From: Saprospiraceae bacterium
Lineage (GTDB): Bacteria; Bacteroidota; Bacteroidia; Chitinophagales; Saprospiraceae
Direction of reading: 5' to 3'
Length of the DNA: 64,000 nt
NCBI GenBank assembly: GCA_026993525.1
Contig: JALWSS010000219.1
Coordinates: 44,385-108,384, forward strand
Below the pieces are notes generated by a model. That model was not told where the DNA came from. It saw only the letters and a list, made by a program, of their open reading frames with translations, and made no database searches. Both the position numbers and the translations under genes were made by a program. Below, piece by piece: positions 28,194 to 36,827 of the stretch; positions within the stretch are counted from its first letter, which is position 1, and every line of letters starts with the position of its first letter.

Positions 28194-29162
28194 ATGAGGA
28201 TTATTTTTACACTGTTACTGTCAACCATTGTTATTGTTAGCGCCTCGGCGCAACAAGCCACCCAGTACAGCATGTACATGTTGAATCCCTTTGCTTTCAA
28301 CCCCGCTTATGCAGGCTACGACAACTCCCTCAGCCTCACCGGTGTTTACCGGAGCCAGTGGGTGGGGCTGGAAGGAGCCCCGGAAACGAGATCGTTGAAT
28401 GCCCACAGCCCGCTTTACTTATTTGGTGGAGGGCTTGGCATCTCTCTCGAAAGCGAAAACACAGGCTCCTGGAAAAGAACCGGCGTTTTTGGCTCTTATT
28501 CCTACTCGGTACCTACCGGCACCGGGTCTCTCTCCCTTGGTTTGTCGGCCGGCTTCTTGCAAAGGGAATTGGATGGTTCACTTGTGCGAACCCCCGGCAC
28601 CATTCTGGATGACGAGGGCAATCCAATTGATCATCAGGATCCGATCCTGAGCACCGGCCTGCATTCCGGAGCAGGATTGGCATTCAATGCAGGGGTGTTT
28701 TTCAGGAGTGGCAACCTGGACGCGGGCCTGTCGGTGTTAAATTTGTCAGAGACCGCGATAGACATGGGCGATATCCGGTTCAAGCCCGACAGAACTTTCT
28801 TCGCTTTTCTGAAATACCGTTTGCAGCTAACAGATGATTTCCAATTGGAGCCTTCCGTACTGCTGAAAAGCACCGGCGAGCAGACCCAGGCAGATTTTTC
28901 AGCTTTGCTCAGGTTTCGGGAAAACATCTTTGCCGGAGCTTCGTACAGAGGGTATAATTCTGAAACGCAAGATGCAATTGTGATTTTGACTGGGATAAAG
29001 TTGAGCGAAAAACTATCTTTGGGCTATTCTTTTGACATGACAAGTTCTTCGCTCAATACCGTCAGCAACGGTACCCATGAAATTCTCCTTAACTACAACC
29101 TAAACAAACCCATTGGTCAGGGCCGGCCTCCGGTTATCATTTACAACCCCAGATCACTGTAG
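28194..29162 (+). CDS. porP: PorP/SprF-family type IX secretion outer-membrane protein
   Basis: 322 residues from MRIIFTLLLSTIVIVSASA, a clean signal peptide; the frame opens at 28125 without one. After cleavage, QQATQYSMYMLNPFAFNPAYAGYDNSL is the hallmark of PorP/SprF proteins, followed by Gly-rich amphipathic strands (FGSYSYSVPTGTGSLSLGLSAGF) of an outer-membrane barrel. PorP-like proteins anchor substrate or surface attachment in the T9SS and gliding machinery. It is the first gene of porP-K-L-M-N in the order known from Porphyromonas gingivalis. Many paralogues exist per genome, so the exact paralogue name is tentative, though its position supports PorP. Confidence 0.9.
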   Translation: MRIIFTLLLSTIVIVSASAQQATQYSMYMLNPFAFNPAYAGYDNSLSLTGVYRSQWVGLEGAPETRSLNAHSPLYLFGGGLGISLESENTGSWKRTGVFGSYSYSVPTGTGSLSLGLSAGFLQRELDGSLVRTPGTILDDEGNPIDHQDPILSTGLHSGAGLAFNAGVFFRSGNLDAGLSVLNLSETAIDMGDIRFKPDRTFFAFLKYRLQLTDDFQLEPSVLLKSTGEQTQADFSALLRFRENIFAGASYRGYNSETQDAIVILTGIKLSEKLSLGYSFDMTSSSLNTVSNGTHEILLNYNLNKPIGQGRPPVIIYNPRSL

Positions 29163-29369
29163 TGAGCTTTGACATCGTGTTGTTCCAATGCATTCCGAAT
29201 AAAAAATTGGAAAAACACACTAAGCCAAAAACAGGTGTCGTTCAAAGCCCGCAAAATGTTAATTTTGCCGGCCATTTGCCATATTTCGGGCTATCTTGTT
29301 TTTATTCATTCGTAAACAGCTATTTTTACCGCCTCTTTTTCAAAAAAGATGGAAAACTCGGGTGTTAAC

Positions 29370-30620
29370 ATGAAAAGACTACTTCAATCCTCGCTTGTGT
29401 TGCTTGTCCTTGCAACTTACCTTTCATCTTGTGGAACGCAGGAATCCGGTCAGTTGACCGGCGTTCTCGATCGCCCAACCTGGAAAGGTATCAACCCTTA
29501 CGGAATGGTTTACATTCCTTCCGGAACCTTGCACATAGGACCCAGTGACCAGGACATCTCAAACACGTTCATTCAACGATCAAAGACCATCTCGATCACC
29601 GGTTTTTACATGGATGACACGGAAATCACCAACAACGAATACCGTCAATTTGTGTACTGGGTGCGGGACTCAATCGCTCACTCATACCTCGATCATTTCT
29701 ACGAGGACCCCGTAACCGGTGACGAAAGGATTGACTGGGAATACGAAATCGACTGGGCCGACGAAACCCTCGAAGACCTGTACTACCAGGGAGAAGATCG
29801 TTTCGCTGGCCGCAAAGAGCTTGATGTGAGCAAGCTCGTTTACGAATACGAATGGTTCGATTGGCAGGCCGCCGCCCATGACCACGGCAAATCTCCCCGC
29901 ACTTCTTTCATCAAACGCAAGAAGATCAATGTGTATCCCGATACACTTGTTTGGGTTCGCGACTTTGCCTACTCCTACAATGAGCCATATACCCGCAACT
30001 ATTTCTGGCACCCGGCTTTCGATGATTATCCCGTCGTAGGTGTCAACTGGCACATGGCCAATGCCTTCACCTACTGGCGCACCAAACTTTGGGACACCTA
30101 CCAATCAGTTCGCAACGACGGCATCAACTCCGAAGACTTCCGTCTGCCCACAGAACACGAGTGGGAATACGCTGCAAGAGGAGGACACGCCCTGGCTCCG
30201 TATCCATGGGGTGGTTATTACCTCCGCAATGCAAAAGGCTGCTTGCTGGCCAACTTCAAGCCTGGCCGTGGCAACTATCCGGAAGACGGTGGCCAGTACA
30301 CGGTAAAAGCTGATGCTTACTTCCCCAATGATTACGGGCTTTACAACATGTCGGGTAATGTGTCTGAATGGACTTCTTCGGCTTTTTATGAAAATGCCTA
30401 TTCTTTCGTTCACGATTTGAACCCTGATATCCGCTATGATGCGAAAGATGACGATCCGGAAGCCTACAAGCGCAAAGTGATTCGCGGTGGCTCTTGGAAA
30501 GACATCGCATTCTTCCTTCAAACCGGAACCCGCAACTGGGAATACCAGGATACCACCAAATCCTACATTGGGTTCCGTTGTGCCCTCACATTCCTTGGCC
30601 GGTCAATAAATGACTTCTAA
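29370..30620 (+). CDS. gldK: T9SS ring lipoprotein GldK/PorK
   Basis: 416 residues from MKRLLQSSLVLLVLATYLSSC; lipobox LSSC. The formylglycine-generating-enzyme-like (SUMF1) fold is recognisable: GMVYIPSGTLHIG, RLPTEHEWEYAARGG, NMSGNVSEWTS, KVIRGGSWKD, YIGFRCAL. A long acidic insertion (DWEYEIDWADETLEDLYYQG) is typical of GldK rather than GldJ. With GldN it forms the periplasmic ring attached to the outer membrane, needed for T9SS secretion and gliding. Position between porP and gldL supports the assignment. The Met at 29349 gives seven extra residues and is less likely. Confidence 0.95.
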   Translation: MKRLLQSSLVLLVLATYLSSCGTQESGQLTGVLDRPTWKGINPYGMVYIPSGTLHIGPSDQDISNTFIQRSKTISITGFYMDDTEITNNEYRQFVYWVRDSIAHSYLDHFYEDPVTGDERIDWEYEIDWADETLEDLYYQGEDRFAGRKELDVSKLVYEYEWFDWQAAAHDHGKSPRTSFIKRKKINVYPDTLVWVRDFAYSYNEPYTRNYFWHPAFDDYPVVGVNWHMANAFTYWRTKLWDTYQSVRNDGINSEDFRLPTEHEWEYAARGGHALAPYPWGGYYLRNAKGCLLANFKPGRGNYPEDGGQYTVKADAYFPNDYGLYNMSGNVSEWTSSAFYENAYSFVHDLNPDIRYDAKDDDPEAYKRKVIRGGSWKDIAFFLQTGTRNWEYQDTTKSYIGFRCALTFLGRSINDF

Positions 30621-30638
30621 ACGCCAAAAAAAACTTTC

Positions 30639-30685
30639 ACAGAAATGGATAGCCGGTTTGCCAGCTATCCATTTCTGTTATTTTT
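30639..30685 (+). terminator. Strong hairpin with T-tail between gldK and gldL
   Basis: ACAGAAATGGATAGC (30639-30653) pairs perfectly with GCTATCCATTTCTGT (30664-30678) over 15 bp, followed by TATTTTTG. It stands inside the cluster, so it may set a step-down in transcription between gldK and gldL. Confidence 0.85.
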
Positions 30686-30850
30686 GCGTCGCTAAAAATT
30701 TTGCAACCTTTTCGATGGGCAAAAAATTATTCCCTTTCTACCACAAACAGCGTGTTACCTTTCTTCTACGGTGCATTATACGAGAGGGAATTTTTCTGAC
30801 TCCCACGCTTCACTAACCGTTTAGCTAACCTTTTTAAAACGATTTCTAAA

Positions 30851-31438
30851 ATGAGTTTCGTAAAGACTAAAGGATTCAAGTATTTCAAGAACCTGGTGAT
30901 TGGTGTAGGTGCCGCTGTAGTATTGATGGGGGCACTTGCAAAACTTGAAAGTTGGCCCTGGGCCAGTACCGCGCTCATCGTTGGATTGAGCACAGAGGCA
31001 TTTATCTTTCTGTTCCTCGGCCTTATTGGTCCTGAGCCAGACTATTACTGGGACAAACTCTACCCAGGATTGGATGACTATCACGCACAACTGCAACCGC
31101 TCACAGCAGGCCCTCAGGCTGACCTGGGAACACCACTCCACGGTGATGTGATCGAGGCACAACTTGGCGGAATGCTCACCGAGCTGCAATCCATGTCAAA
31201 AAATCTATCCTCGCTAAAAGCCTTGCAGGAAGTTGACTTCTCAGGAACGAGCGAGCAGATCAAGGCGATGAACAACTTCTACACCAAGCTCAACGAGGCC
31301 ATGTCTGATTTGAGTGATTCTTTGGAAGACACCAAATCTTACAAATCGCAGCTCGCTGAATTGAACACCAATTTGTCCAACCTGAACAATGTTTACGGAA
31401 GCATGCTCAACGCAATGGCTACCAGCTTCAGAGGTTAA
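30851..31438 (+). CDS. gldL: Gliding motility/T9SS inner-membrane motor protein GldL
   Basis: 195 residues. Two N-terminal membrane helices (NLVIGVGAAVVLMGALAKLE and STALIVGLSTEAFIFLFLGLIG) and a conserved polar end EPDYYWDKLYPGLDDY are the family hallmark; a coiled-coil cytoplasmic tail follows (SEQIKAMNNFYTKLNEAMSDL). Residue Glu in the second helix (EAF) is the expected proton-path acidic residue. GldL pairs with GldM to form the proton-driven T9SS/gliding motor. It lies 230 bases after gldK, the gap holding the hairpin. Confidence 0.95.
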   Translation: MSFVKTKGFKYFKNLVIGVGAAVVLMGALAKLESWPWASTALIVGLSTEAFIFLFLGLIGPEPDYYWDKLYPGLDDYHAQLQPLTAGPQADLGTPLHGDVIEAQLGGMLTELQSMSKNLSSLKALQEVDFSGTSEQIKAMNNFYTKLNEAMSDLSDSLEDTKSYKSQLAELNTNLSNLNNVYGSMLNAMATSFRG

Positions 31439-31529
31439 TTCCCAAATTGGATCAACAGCAAGGCCTGAACAAAGAGGTCCGAGCTGTTAGACGTTCACTT
31501 TTCTTTTTCATTCATAAAACAAGAAACAC

Positions 31530-33095
31530 ATGTCCATTCCTAAGGAACCGCGGCAGCTGATGATCAACCTGATGTACCTGGTTCTCACAGCGTTGTTGGC
31601 CCTGAACGTTTCTGCTGAGGTCATGAATGCTTTCTTCTCTCTGGACAAAGGTTTGAAGAACAGTAACGAAATCGTTGAGAAAACCAACCAGCAGATCCTT
31701 TCAAACATCAACAAGCAAGCTGACGCGTATAAAAACGAGCAAAATGAGGCTTATCGCCAGGCGGCGATTGAAGCCAGCCAGATCGTTGAAGAATTTACGG
31801 CTTATGTCGGCAAGCTCTGGCAAGACCTTTTTGATGCCGCAGGCGGCCCCAAAGAAGGGCACCCTGAGATGCCCAAGCGCATGAAAGACAAGGACATTAC
31901 CACCCGTATGTTCGTTCTGGGTGAAGGTGGTGATTCCAAAAATCCAAAAGGTGTTGGTTTTGAACTGGAACGCAAAATCAATGAGACCAGGCAAAAACTC
32001 CTGGCACTTGTTGAAAACGATCCTGAAATATCCAAATCCATCCCCCTGAAAGTGGAAGAAGACTGGAAAGAGTCTTCCGTTGACAAAAAATCCAGCTGGG
32101 CTGACTGGAAGTTTCGCCAGATGCCTGTTGCAGCTGTATTTCCCCTCCTGACCAAAATTCAGGCGGATGCCAAGGCTTCCGGAACCACTGTACTCAACCA
32201 CCTGTTCAAGAAAGTCAGTGGTGAAGAGATCAAATTCGACGCTTTCGAGCCTGTTATCTCTGCCTCAACCGGCTATGTGGTTAAAGGTGAGAAATACGTT
32301 GCTGACGTTTTCTTGAGTGCCTACAGCACCTCCGCAGGTGACAACACCCGAATTTTGGTAAACGGCAGACCCCTGCCGGTTAAGGATGGTAAAGCCACCT
32401 GGGAAGCCACTGCCAGTCGCCTTGGCCAGAACAAGTACAACGTAGAAATTCAGGTAACCAACCCGCTTACCGGTGAGGTGAAGTCCTACAAGAAAGAGTT
32501 CTCCTACGAAGTTGGTGAGCGTTCAGTCGCCATTTCTGCCGACAAGATGAATGTTTTCTACATCGGGGTTACCAATCCGATTTCAGTGTCTGCTGCCGGT
32601 GTGAGCAGTAATGACCTGCGGGTGAGCATTGAAGGTGGCGGAGGAACCTTGAAGCGCACGGGCTCCAATACTTTTGAGGTAACCGTTACCAAGCCTACAG
32701 ACCAGTGCTACATCATTGCTTCCGGTGGTGGGATAAATGCCAGAAAGCAATTCCGTGTAAAGCGTATTCCTGACCCGGTTGCCCGTCTTGGAAACAAAGA
32801 GGACGGATCAATGGGCAACGGCGAATTCAAAGTTCAAAAGGGCCTGATAGCCTGGCTTGACAACTTCGATTTCGACGCACGCTGCAATATCCAGGGTTTC
32901 AACCTCGTGAAAGTCAGCAAGCGTGCAGACCCCGTTGAAGCTGCGAACCAGGGCGGATCCTTCAAAGGCAAAGCCGCCAACCTTGTTCGCTCGGCCAAAC
33001 CCGGTGACATTTTCTACTTCGAAAATGTGAAAGCGCGCTGCCCGGGTGACAAAGCCGGACGTAAGATCAACTCATTGGTCTTCCGTATCAAATAA
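31530..33095 (+). CDS. gldM: Gliding motility/T9SS motor protein GldM
   Basis: 521 residues. The start MSIPKEPRQLMINLMYLVLTALLALNVSAEVMNAF is the single N-terminal transmembrane anchor of GldM, which inserts into the GldL ring. A long helical region and four periplasmic beta domains follow, with GEKYVADVFLSAYSTSAGDNT and KMNVFYIGVTNPISVSAAGV typical of the D2-D3 junction. The periplasmic dimer spans towards the GldKN ring and transmits rotation. It follows gldL by 91 bases. Confidence 0.96.
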   Translation: MSIPKEPRQLMINLMYLVLTALLALNVSAEVMNAFFSLDKGLKNSNEIVEKTNQQILSNINKQADAYKNEQNEAYRQAAIEASQIVEEFTAYVGKLWQDLFDAAGGPKEGHPEMPKRMKDKDITTRMFVLGEGGDSKNPKGVGFELERKINETRQKLLALVENDPEISKSIPLKVEEDWKESSVDKKSSWADWKFRQMPVAAVFPLLTKIQADAKASGTTVLNHLFKKVSGEEIKFDAFEPVISASTGYVVKGEKYVADVFLSAYSTSAGDNTRILVNGRPLPVKDGKATWEATASRLGQNKYNVEIQVTNPLTGEVKSYKKEFSYEVGERSVAISADKMNVFYIGVTNPISVSAAGVSSNDLRVSIEGGGGTLKRTGSNTFEVTVTKPTDQCYIIASGGGINARKQFRVKRIPDPVARLGNKEDGSMGNGEFKVQKGLIAWLDNFDFDARCNIQGFNLVKVSKRADPVEAANQGGSFKGKAANLVRSAKPGDIFYFENVKARCPGDKAGRKINSLVFRIK

Positions 33096-33112
33096 AGTTC
33101 ATTTTGAAAATA

Positions 33113-33155
33113 CTAACTACCGGGTATCTACAGTTCATTCCCGGTAGTTAGTTTT
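33113..33155 (+). terminator. Hairpin between gldM and gldN
   Basis: CTAACTACCGGG (33113-33124) and CCCGGTAGTTAG (33140-33151) pair perfectly over 12 bp, followed by TTTTG. It lies 17 bases after the gldM stop and 23 bases before the gldN start, so gldN must be read through it or have its own promoter (AAATTCCTTTGC at 33163-33174 is a partial -7-like match, very close to the ATG). Confidence 0.82.
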
Positions 33156-33178
33156 GTGTTTCAAATTCCTTTGCAAAA

Positions 33179-34039
33179 ATGAAAATCGCTTTGAAAGTAC
33201 TCGGATTGGGTTTGCTTCTGTTCTTCTCAATTACCGTGGTTGCCCAGCAACCCACCAATATTCTGACAGAATCAAGTGACCCCGGAGCCAACCAACCCCT
33301 CGATGACATCGTCGAAAAAAGAACCACCGTTGAGAAACGGGTTCTTCCCTATGACCACGTTCGCGAAGCGGACATCTTCTGGGAGAAGCGCATCTGGCGG
33401 GTAATTGACATCAGGGAAAAAATGAATTTGCCTTTTGCCTATCCTGAGCGTCCGTTCTTTTCCATTTTGATGGATGCGGCTATCAACGGTGAAATCACTG
33501 TTTACAATACAGAAGATGACAAATTCACCAGCCCGCTGACGCCCAGCGAAGTGGCCTCTATCGGTGCCAGTGTTGACACGGTAATCACCTTCGACCCTGA
33601 AACCTATGAGGAGCAAATTCAGGTGGTGCGCAATGACCTCAATCCGGAGGACGTAAAGCGTTTTCGTATCAAAGAGATCTGGTTTTTTGACGAAGAAACT
33701 TCCACCATGCAGGTACGTATCCTGGGAATTGCCCCACTTCTGGATGTGCTCGATGACCAGGGCAACTTCCGCTATGAAAAGCCCATGTTCTGGGTGTACT
33801 ATCCGGAAGCCCGTGAAATCCTTGCCAAAGAGCGAGTCTTCAACATCGGCAACGATGCAAGTCCGATGACCTGGGAGGACCTCATGGAAATCCGGTATTT
33901 CTCCAGTTACATTTACAAGGAGAGCAACGTCAGGGACCGCCGTCTGCAGGATTACCTTTCTGGTGTTGACCTCCTTTTGGAAGCAGATAAGATCAAACAA
34001 GACATCTTCAATTTCGAACACGACCTTTGGTCTTATTGA
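33179..34039 (+). CDS. gldN: Gliding motility/T9SS ring protein GldN/PorN
   Basis: 286 residues with a signal peptide MKIALKVLGLGLLLFFSITVVA. Family features: DHVREADIFWEKRIWRVIDIREKMNLPF, FSILMDAAINGEITVYN, RFRIKEIWFFDEETSTMQVRILGIAPL and MTWEDLMEIRYFSSYIYKES. GldN joins GldK in the outer-membrane-linked periplasmic ring. It is the last gene of the cluster, terminated by the hairpin at 34059-34096. Confidence 0.96.
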   Translation: MKIALKVLGLGLLLFFSITVVAQQPTNILTESSDPGANQPLDDIVEKRTTVEKRVLPYDHVREADIFWEKRIWRVIDIREKMNLPFAYPERPFFSILMDAAINGEITVYNTEDDKFTSPLTPSEVASIGASVDTVITFDPETYEEQIQVVRNDLNPEDVKRFRIKEIWFFDEETSTMQVRILGIAPLLDVLDDQGNFRYEKPMFWVYYPEAREILAKERVFNIGNDASPMTWEDLMEIRYFSSYIYKESNVRDRRLQDYLSGVDLLLEADKIKQDIFNFEHDLWSY

Positions 34040-34058
34040 TCTTCCGGTTTATACAACC

Positions 34059-34096
34059 AAAAAGGGTTCAGGCATTCTTGTCTGAACCCTTTTTTA
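34059..34096 (+). terminator. Terminator at the end of the por/gld cluster
   Basis: AAAAAGGGTTCAG (34059-34071) pairs perfectly with CTGAACCCTTTTT (34082-34094); a T-run ends the structure. Confidence 0.92.
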
Positions 34097-34184
34097 CTTT
34101 TCGGCAGCATGAATTCGTGCTGCCTCCCCTTTCAAATTGTATTTTCGCTTTCCCGTTGTTCTCACATTTTCAACAAAAAGGCCA

Positions 34185-35624
34185 ATGGACATCCTTAACT
34201 ACATCAGTGGCGAATTGACCGCTGCCCATTCGGAATCATGGCTTGACAATTACGACCCCTCTACCGGAAAGGTCTATTCCCGCATACCGGATTCCGGTGC
34301 TGCAGATGTTGATGCTGCAGTTGCTTCGGCAAAAGCGGCATTTCCAGCCTGGTCCACTTGCGGCATTCAGGAACGATACAGGGTGCTCAACAAAATTGCC
34401 GGTCTGATTGCAGCCAACCGGCAAATGCTGGCCGAGGCTGAAAGCAGGGATTCAGGAAAGGCAATCCACCTGTCTTCAAGTGTTGACATTCCGAGGGCGG
34501 AGGCCAACATCCGTTTTTTTGCGACGGCCATTCTTCACTTTGGTTCAGAGTCACACCCGATGGAGGGGCAGGCCATCAACTACACCCTCCGGCAGCCAAT
34601 AGGTGTGGTGGGCTGCATTTCTCCCTGGAACCTTCCGTTGTACCTGTTCACCTGGAAAATTGCTCCGGCCCTGGCTGCGGGCAATTGCGTTGTGGCCAAG
34701 CCATCAGAACTCACCCCGATGACGGCTTTTTTATTCTCAAAGCTGTGTCAGGAGGCAGGCCTTCCGCCGGGGGTGCTGAACATTGTTCATGGTCTTGGGC
34801 CCAAGGCAGGGCAGGCCATTGTGGAACACGCCGACACAAAAGCCATTTCCTTCACCGGTGGCACTGCCACCGGCAAACACCTTGCAGCCACGGCAGCGCC
34901 CATGTTTAAAAAACTCTCCCTGGAACTGGGCGGCAAAAACCCCAACCTCGTATTTGCAGATTGCGACCTGGATCAGGCCATTTCCACCACCGTACATTCT
35001 TCCTTCGGCAACAACGGCCAGATATGCCTTTGTGGGTCGAGGATATATATTCAGCGGCCGGTTTACGAACAATTCAGGGATGAATTGGTCAGGCGGGCTG
35101 AAAGGCTCACCGTTGGCAATCCCTTTGACGAGAAGACCAAACTCGGAGCACTGGTGTCAAAACAGCACCGTGAGAAGGTGCTCAGCTATGTGCAACTGGC
35201 TCGTGAGGAAGGCGGCACCATTCTGACCGGAGGACAAACCGTTGATCCTGGTGGAGAATTTTCCGAAGGTTATTACATGCGCCCTGCTGTGATCGAGGGC
35301 TTGTCAAATGCCTGCCGGACCAACCAGGAGGAAATTTTCGGGCCGGTGGTTACCCTCCAGCCTTTTGACACGGAAGAAGAAGCACTGGCACTGGCCAACG
35401 GTGTAAAATACGGCCTGTCAAGCACCATCTGGACCAAAGATATCCAGCGTGCAACGAGGCTGGCTGAGAAGATAGAGGCCGGAATCGTCTGGATCAACTG
35501 TTGGATGGTGAGGGATTTGCGTACCCCGTTTGGCGGGATGAAACATTCCGGCGTTGGCCGGGAAGGCGGCTTTGAAGCACTCCGCTTTTTCACGGAGCCT
35601 AAAAATGTGTGTATCAAATACTGA
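34185..35624 (+). CDS. Aldehyde dehydrogenase (2-aminomuconate/2-hydroxymuconate semialdehyde type)
   Basis: 479 residues from MDILNYISGELTAAHSE. Signatures: NAD-binding FTGGTATGKHLA, general base Glu in LELGGKNPNLVFAD, and catalytic Cys281 in NNGQICLCGSR. The C-terminus VRDLRTPFGGMKHSGVGREGG is that of the ALDH8/muconic-semialdehyde branch (DmpC, XylG, mammalian ALDH8A1). It oxidises a semialdehyde to an acid with NAD, probably in tryptophan-kynurenine or aromatic meta-cleavage catabolism. No other gene of those routes is adjacent, so the substrate is uncertain. It is independent of the following mevalonate genes. Confidence 0.88.
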   Translation: MDILNYISGELTAAHSESWLDNYDPSTGKVYSRIPDSGAADVDAAVASAKAAFPAWSTCGIQERYRVLNKIAGLIAANRQMLAEAESRDSGKAIHLSSSVDIPRAEANIRFFATAILHFGSESHPMEGQAINYTLRQPIGVVGCISPWNLPLYLFTWKIAPALAAGNCVVAKPSELTPMTAFLFSKLCQEAGLPPGVLNIVHGLGPKAGQAIVEHADTKAISFTGGTATGKHLAATAAPMFKKLSLELGGKNPNLVFADCDLDQAISTTVHSSFGNNGQICLCGSRIYIQRPVYEQFRDELVRRAERLTVGNPFDEKTKLGALVSKQHREKVLSYVQLAREEGGTILTGGQTVDPGGEFSEGYYMRPAVIEGLSNACRTNQEEIFGPVVTLQPFDTEEEALALANGVKYGLSSTIWTKDIQRATRLAEKIEAGIVWINCWMVRDLRTPFGGMKHSGVGREGGFEALRFFTEPKNVCIKY

Positions 35625-35684
35625 CCCTGCCGGGGTGACCTGAACCAAAACCCTGCATTGCTGTTAGGCTGAGGATTTTGTAAA

Positions 35685-35692
35685 TACCTTTG
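35685..35692 (+). promoter_or_regulatory. Possible -7 box before the mevalonate operon
   Basis: TACCTTTG followed by C matches TAnnTTTG and lies 37 bases before the isomerase ATG. A proper -33 TTTG is not found at the usual distance; ATTG at 35657-35660 is 24 bases away. Confidence 0.35.
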
Positions 35693-35729
35693 CATCGCAC
35701 ACGCTCTTGCGGCCCGAAGCCTTTGACCC

Positions 35730-36791
35730 ATGTCTGAAATGGATAGAATTGATAAAAATGCCGGCCTGGCCAATGAAGATCCCACTTCTTCAGAAAGAAA
35801 GCAGGACCACATAGCCCTGGCCTTCAAGTCCAGAATTACAGAAAAGGAGATTGATCCGAGGTTCTGTTACGAGCCGCTCATGGCTGCCCACCCCAGGGGC
35901 TGGGACAACCTGGCTCCATTTGAGTTTCTTGGCAAAACGGTGAAAGTGCCGCTGTGGGTTTCCAGTATGACCGGCGGAACGGAATGGGCCCGCATCATCA
36001 ACCAGAACCTGGCCAGGGCCTGTGCTGAGTTCGGAATGGGTATGGGGCTGGGCTCCTGCCGCTCATTGCTTTATTCCGATGACGCTTTGGCTGATTTTGA
36101 TGTCCGGCCGATAATCGGTGATGCGCTACCGTTTTTTGCCAACCTGGGGATCGCCCAGGTGGAACAATTGCAACGAAAAGGCGATGTTGGCCGCATAGAT
36201 GAAATGTTGGGCAAGCTGCGGGCAGACGGACTGATCGTTCATGTCAACCCCTTTCAGGAGTGGCTCCAGCCCGAGGGAGACCGGTTTGCCAGGCCACCGC
36301 TCGAGACCATCGGGGAGCTTTTGAACCAGGCAGATTACCCCATCATCGTTAAGGAAGTAGGCCAGGGCTTCGGGATGAAAAGCCTCGAATCACTGCTCAG
36401 GCTACCGCTTGCAGCCATTGATTTTGGCGCCAGTGGCGGAACCAATTTCGCCATGCTGGAGTTGTTGCGAAGCGACGGGGAAAAACTCGATGCATACCTG
36501 CCCCTGGCCCGGGTGGGTCATTCTGCCGAAGAGATGGTAAAGATGTGCAACGAATTGGTATGGCAACTTGGCGATGCCGTAAAGTGCCGTCAGGTAATCA
36601 TCTCCGGGGGCATTGCCGACTTCCTCGATGGGCATTACCTGCTGAGCAAGCTAACTTTGCCGGCAGTTTACGGGCAGGCTTCGGCCTTTCTGAAACATGC
36701 CAGAGGCCATTACGAGCAGTTGCAACGATTCGTTTCGCAACAACTTGAAGGACTGGCCCTGGCGCGGGCATACCTGGTTCCGAAGACTTGA
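35730..36791 (+). CDS. fni: Type 2 isopentenyl-diphosphate delta-isomerase
   Basis: 353 residues. FMN-dependent enzyme interconverting isopentenyl and dimethylallyl diphosphate. Family features: ERKQDHIALAF near the start, VSSMTGGTEWA, GMGLGSCRS, VNPFQEWLQPEGDR, IVKEVGQGFG, and the FMN phosphate site IDFGASGGTNFA. A TIM barrel with no signal peptide, so cytoplasmic. It heads a three-gene operon with HMG-CoA reductase (36-base gap) and a GHMP kinase (4-base overlap), placing it in the mevalonate route to isoprenoids. Alternative start at codon 4 is possible. Confidence 0.95.
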   Translation: MSEMDRIDKNAGLANEDPTSSERKQDHIALAFKSRITEKEIDPRFCYEPLMAAHPRGWDNLAPFEFLGKTVKVPLWVSSMTGGTEWARIINQNLARACAEFGMGMGLGSCRSLLYSDDALADFDVRPIIGDALPFFANLGIAQVEQLQRKGDVGRIDEMLGKLRADGLIVHVNPFQEWLQPEGDRFARPPLETIGELLNQADYPIIVKEVGQGFGMKSLESLLRLPLAAIDFGASGGTNFAMLELLRSDGEKLDAYLPLARVGHSAEEMVKMCNELVWQLGDAVKCRQVIISGGIADFLDGHYLLSKLTLPAVYGQASAFLKHARGHYEQLQRFVSQQLEGLALARAYLVPKT

Positions 36792-36827
36792 GTTGCGCAG
36801 GAAAAGATCACCAATCGCATTGCCATT

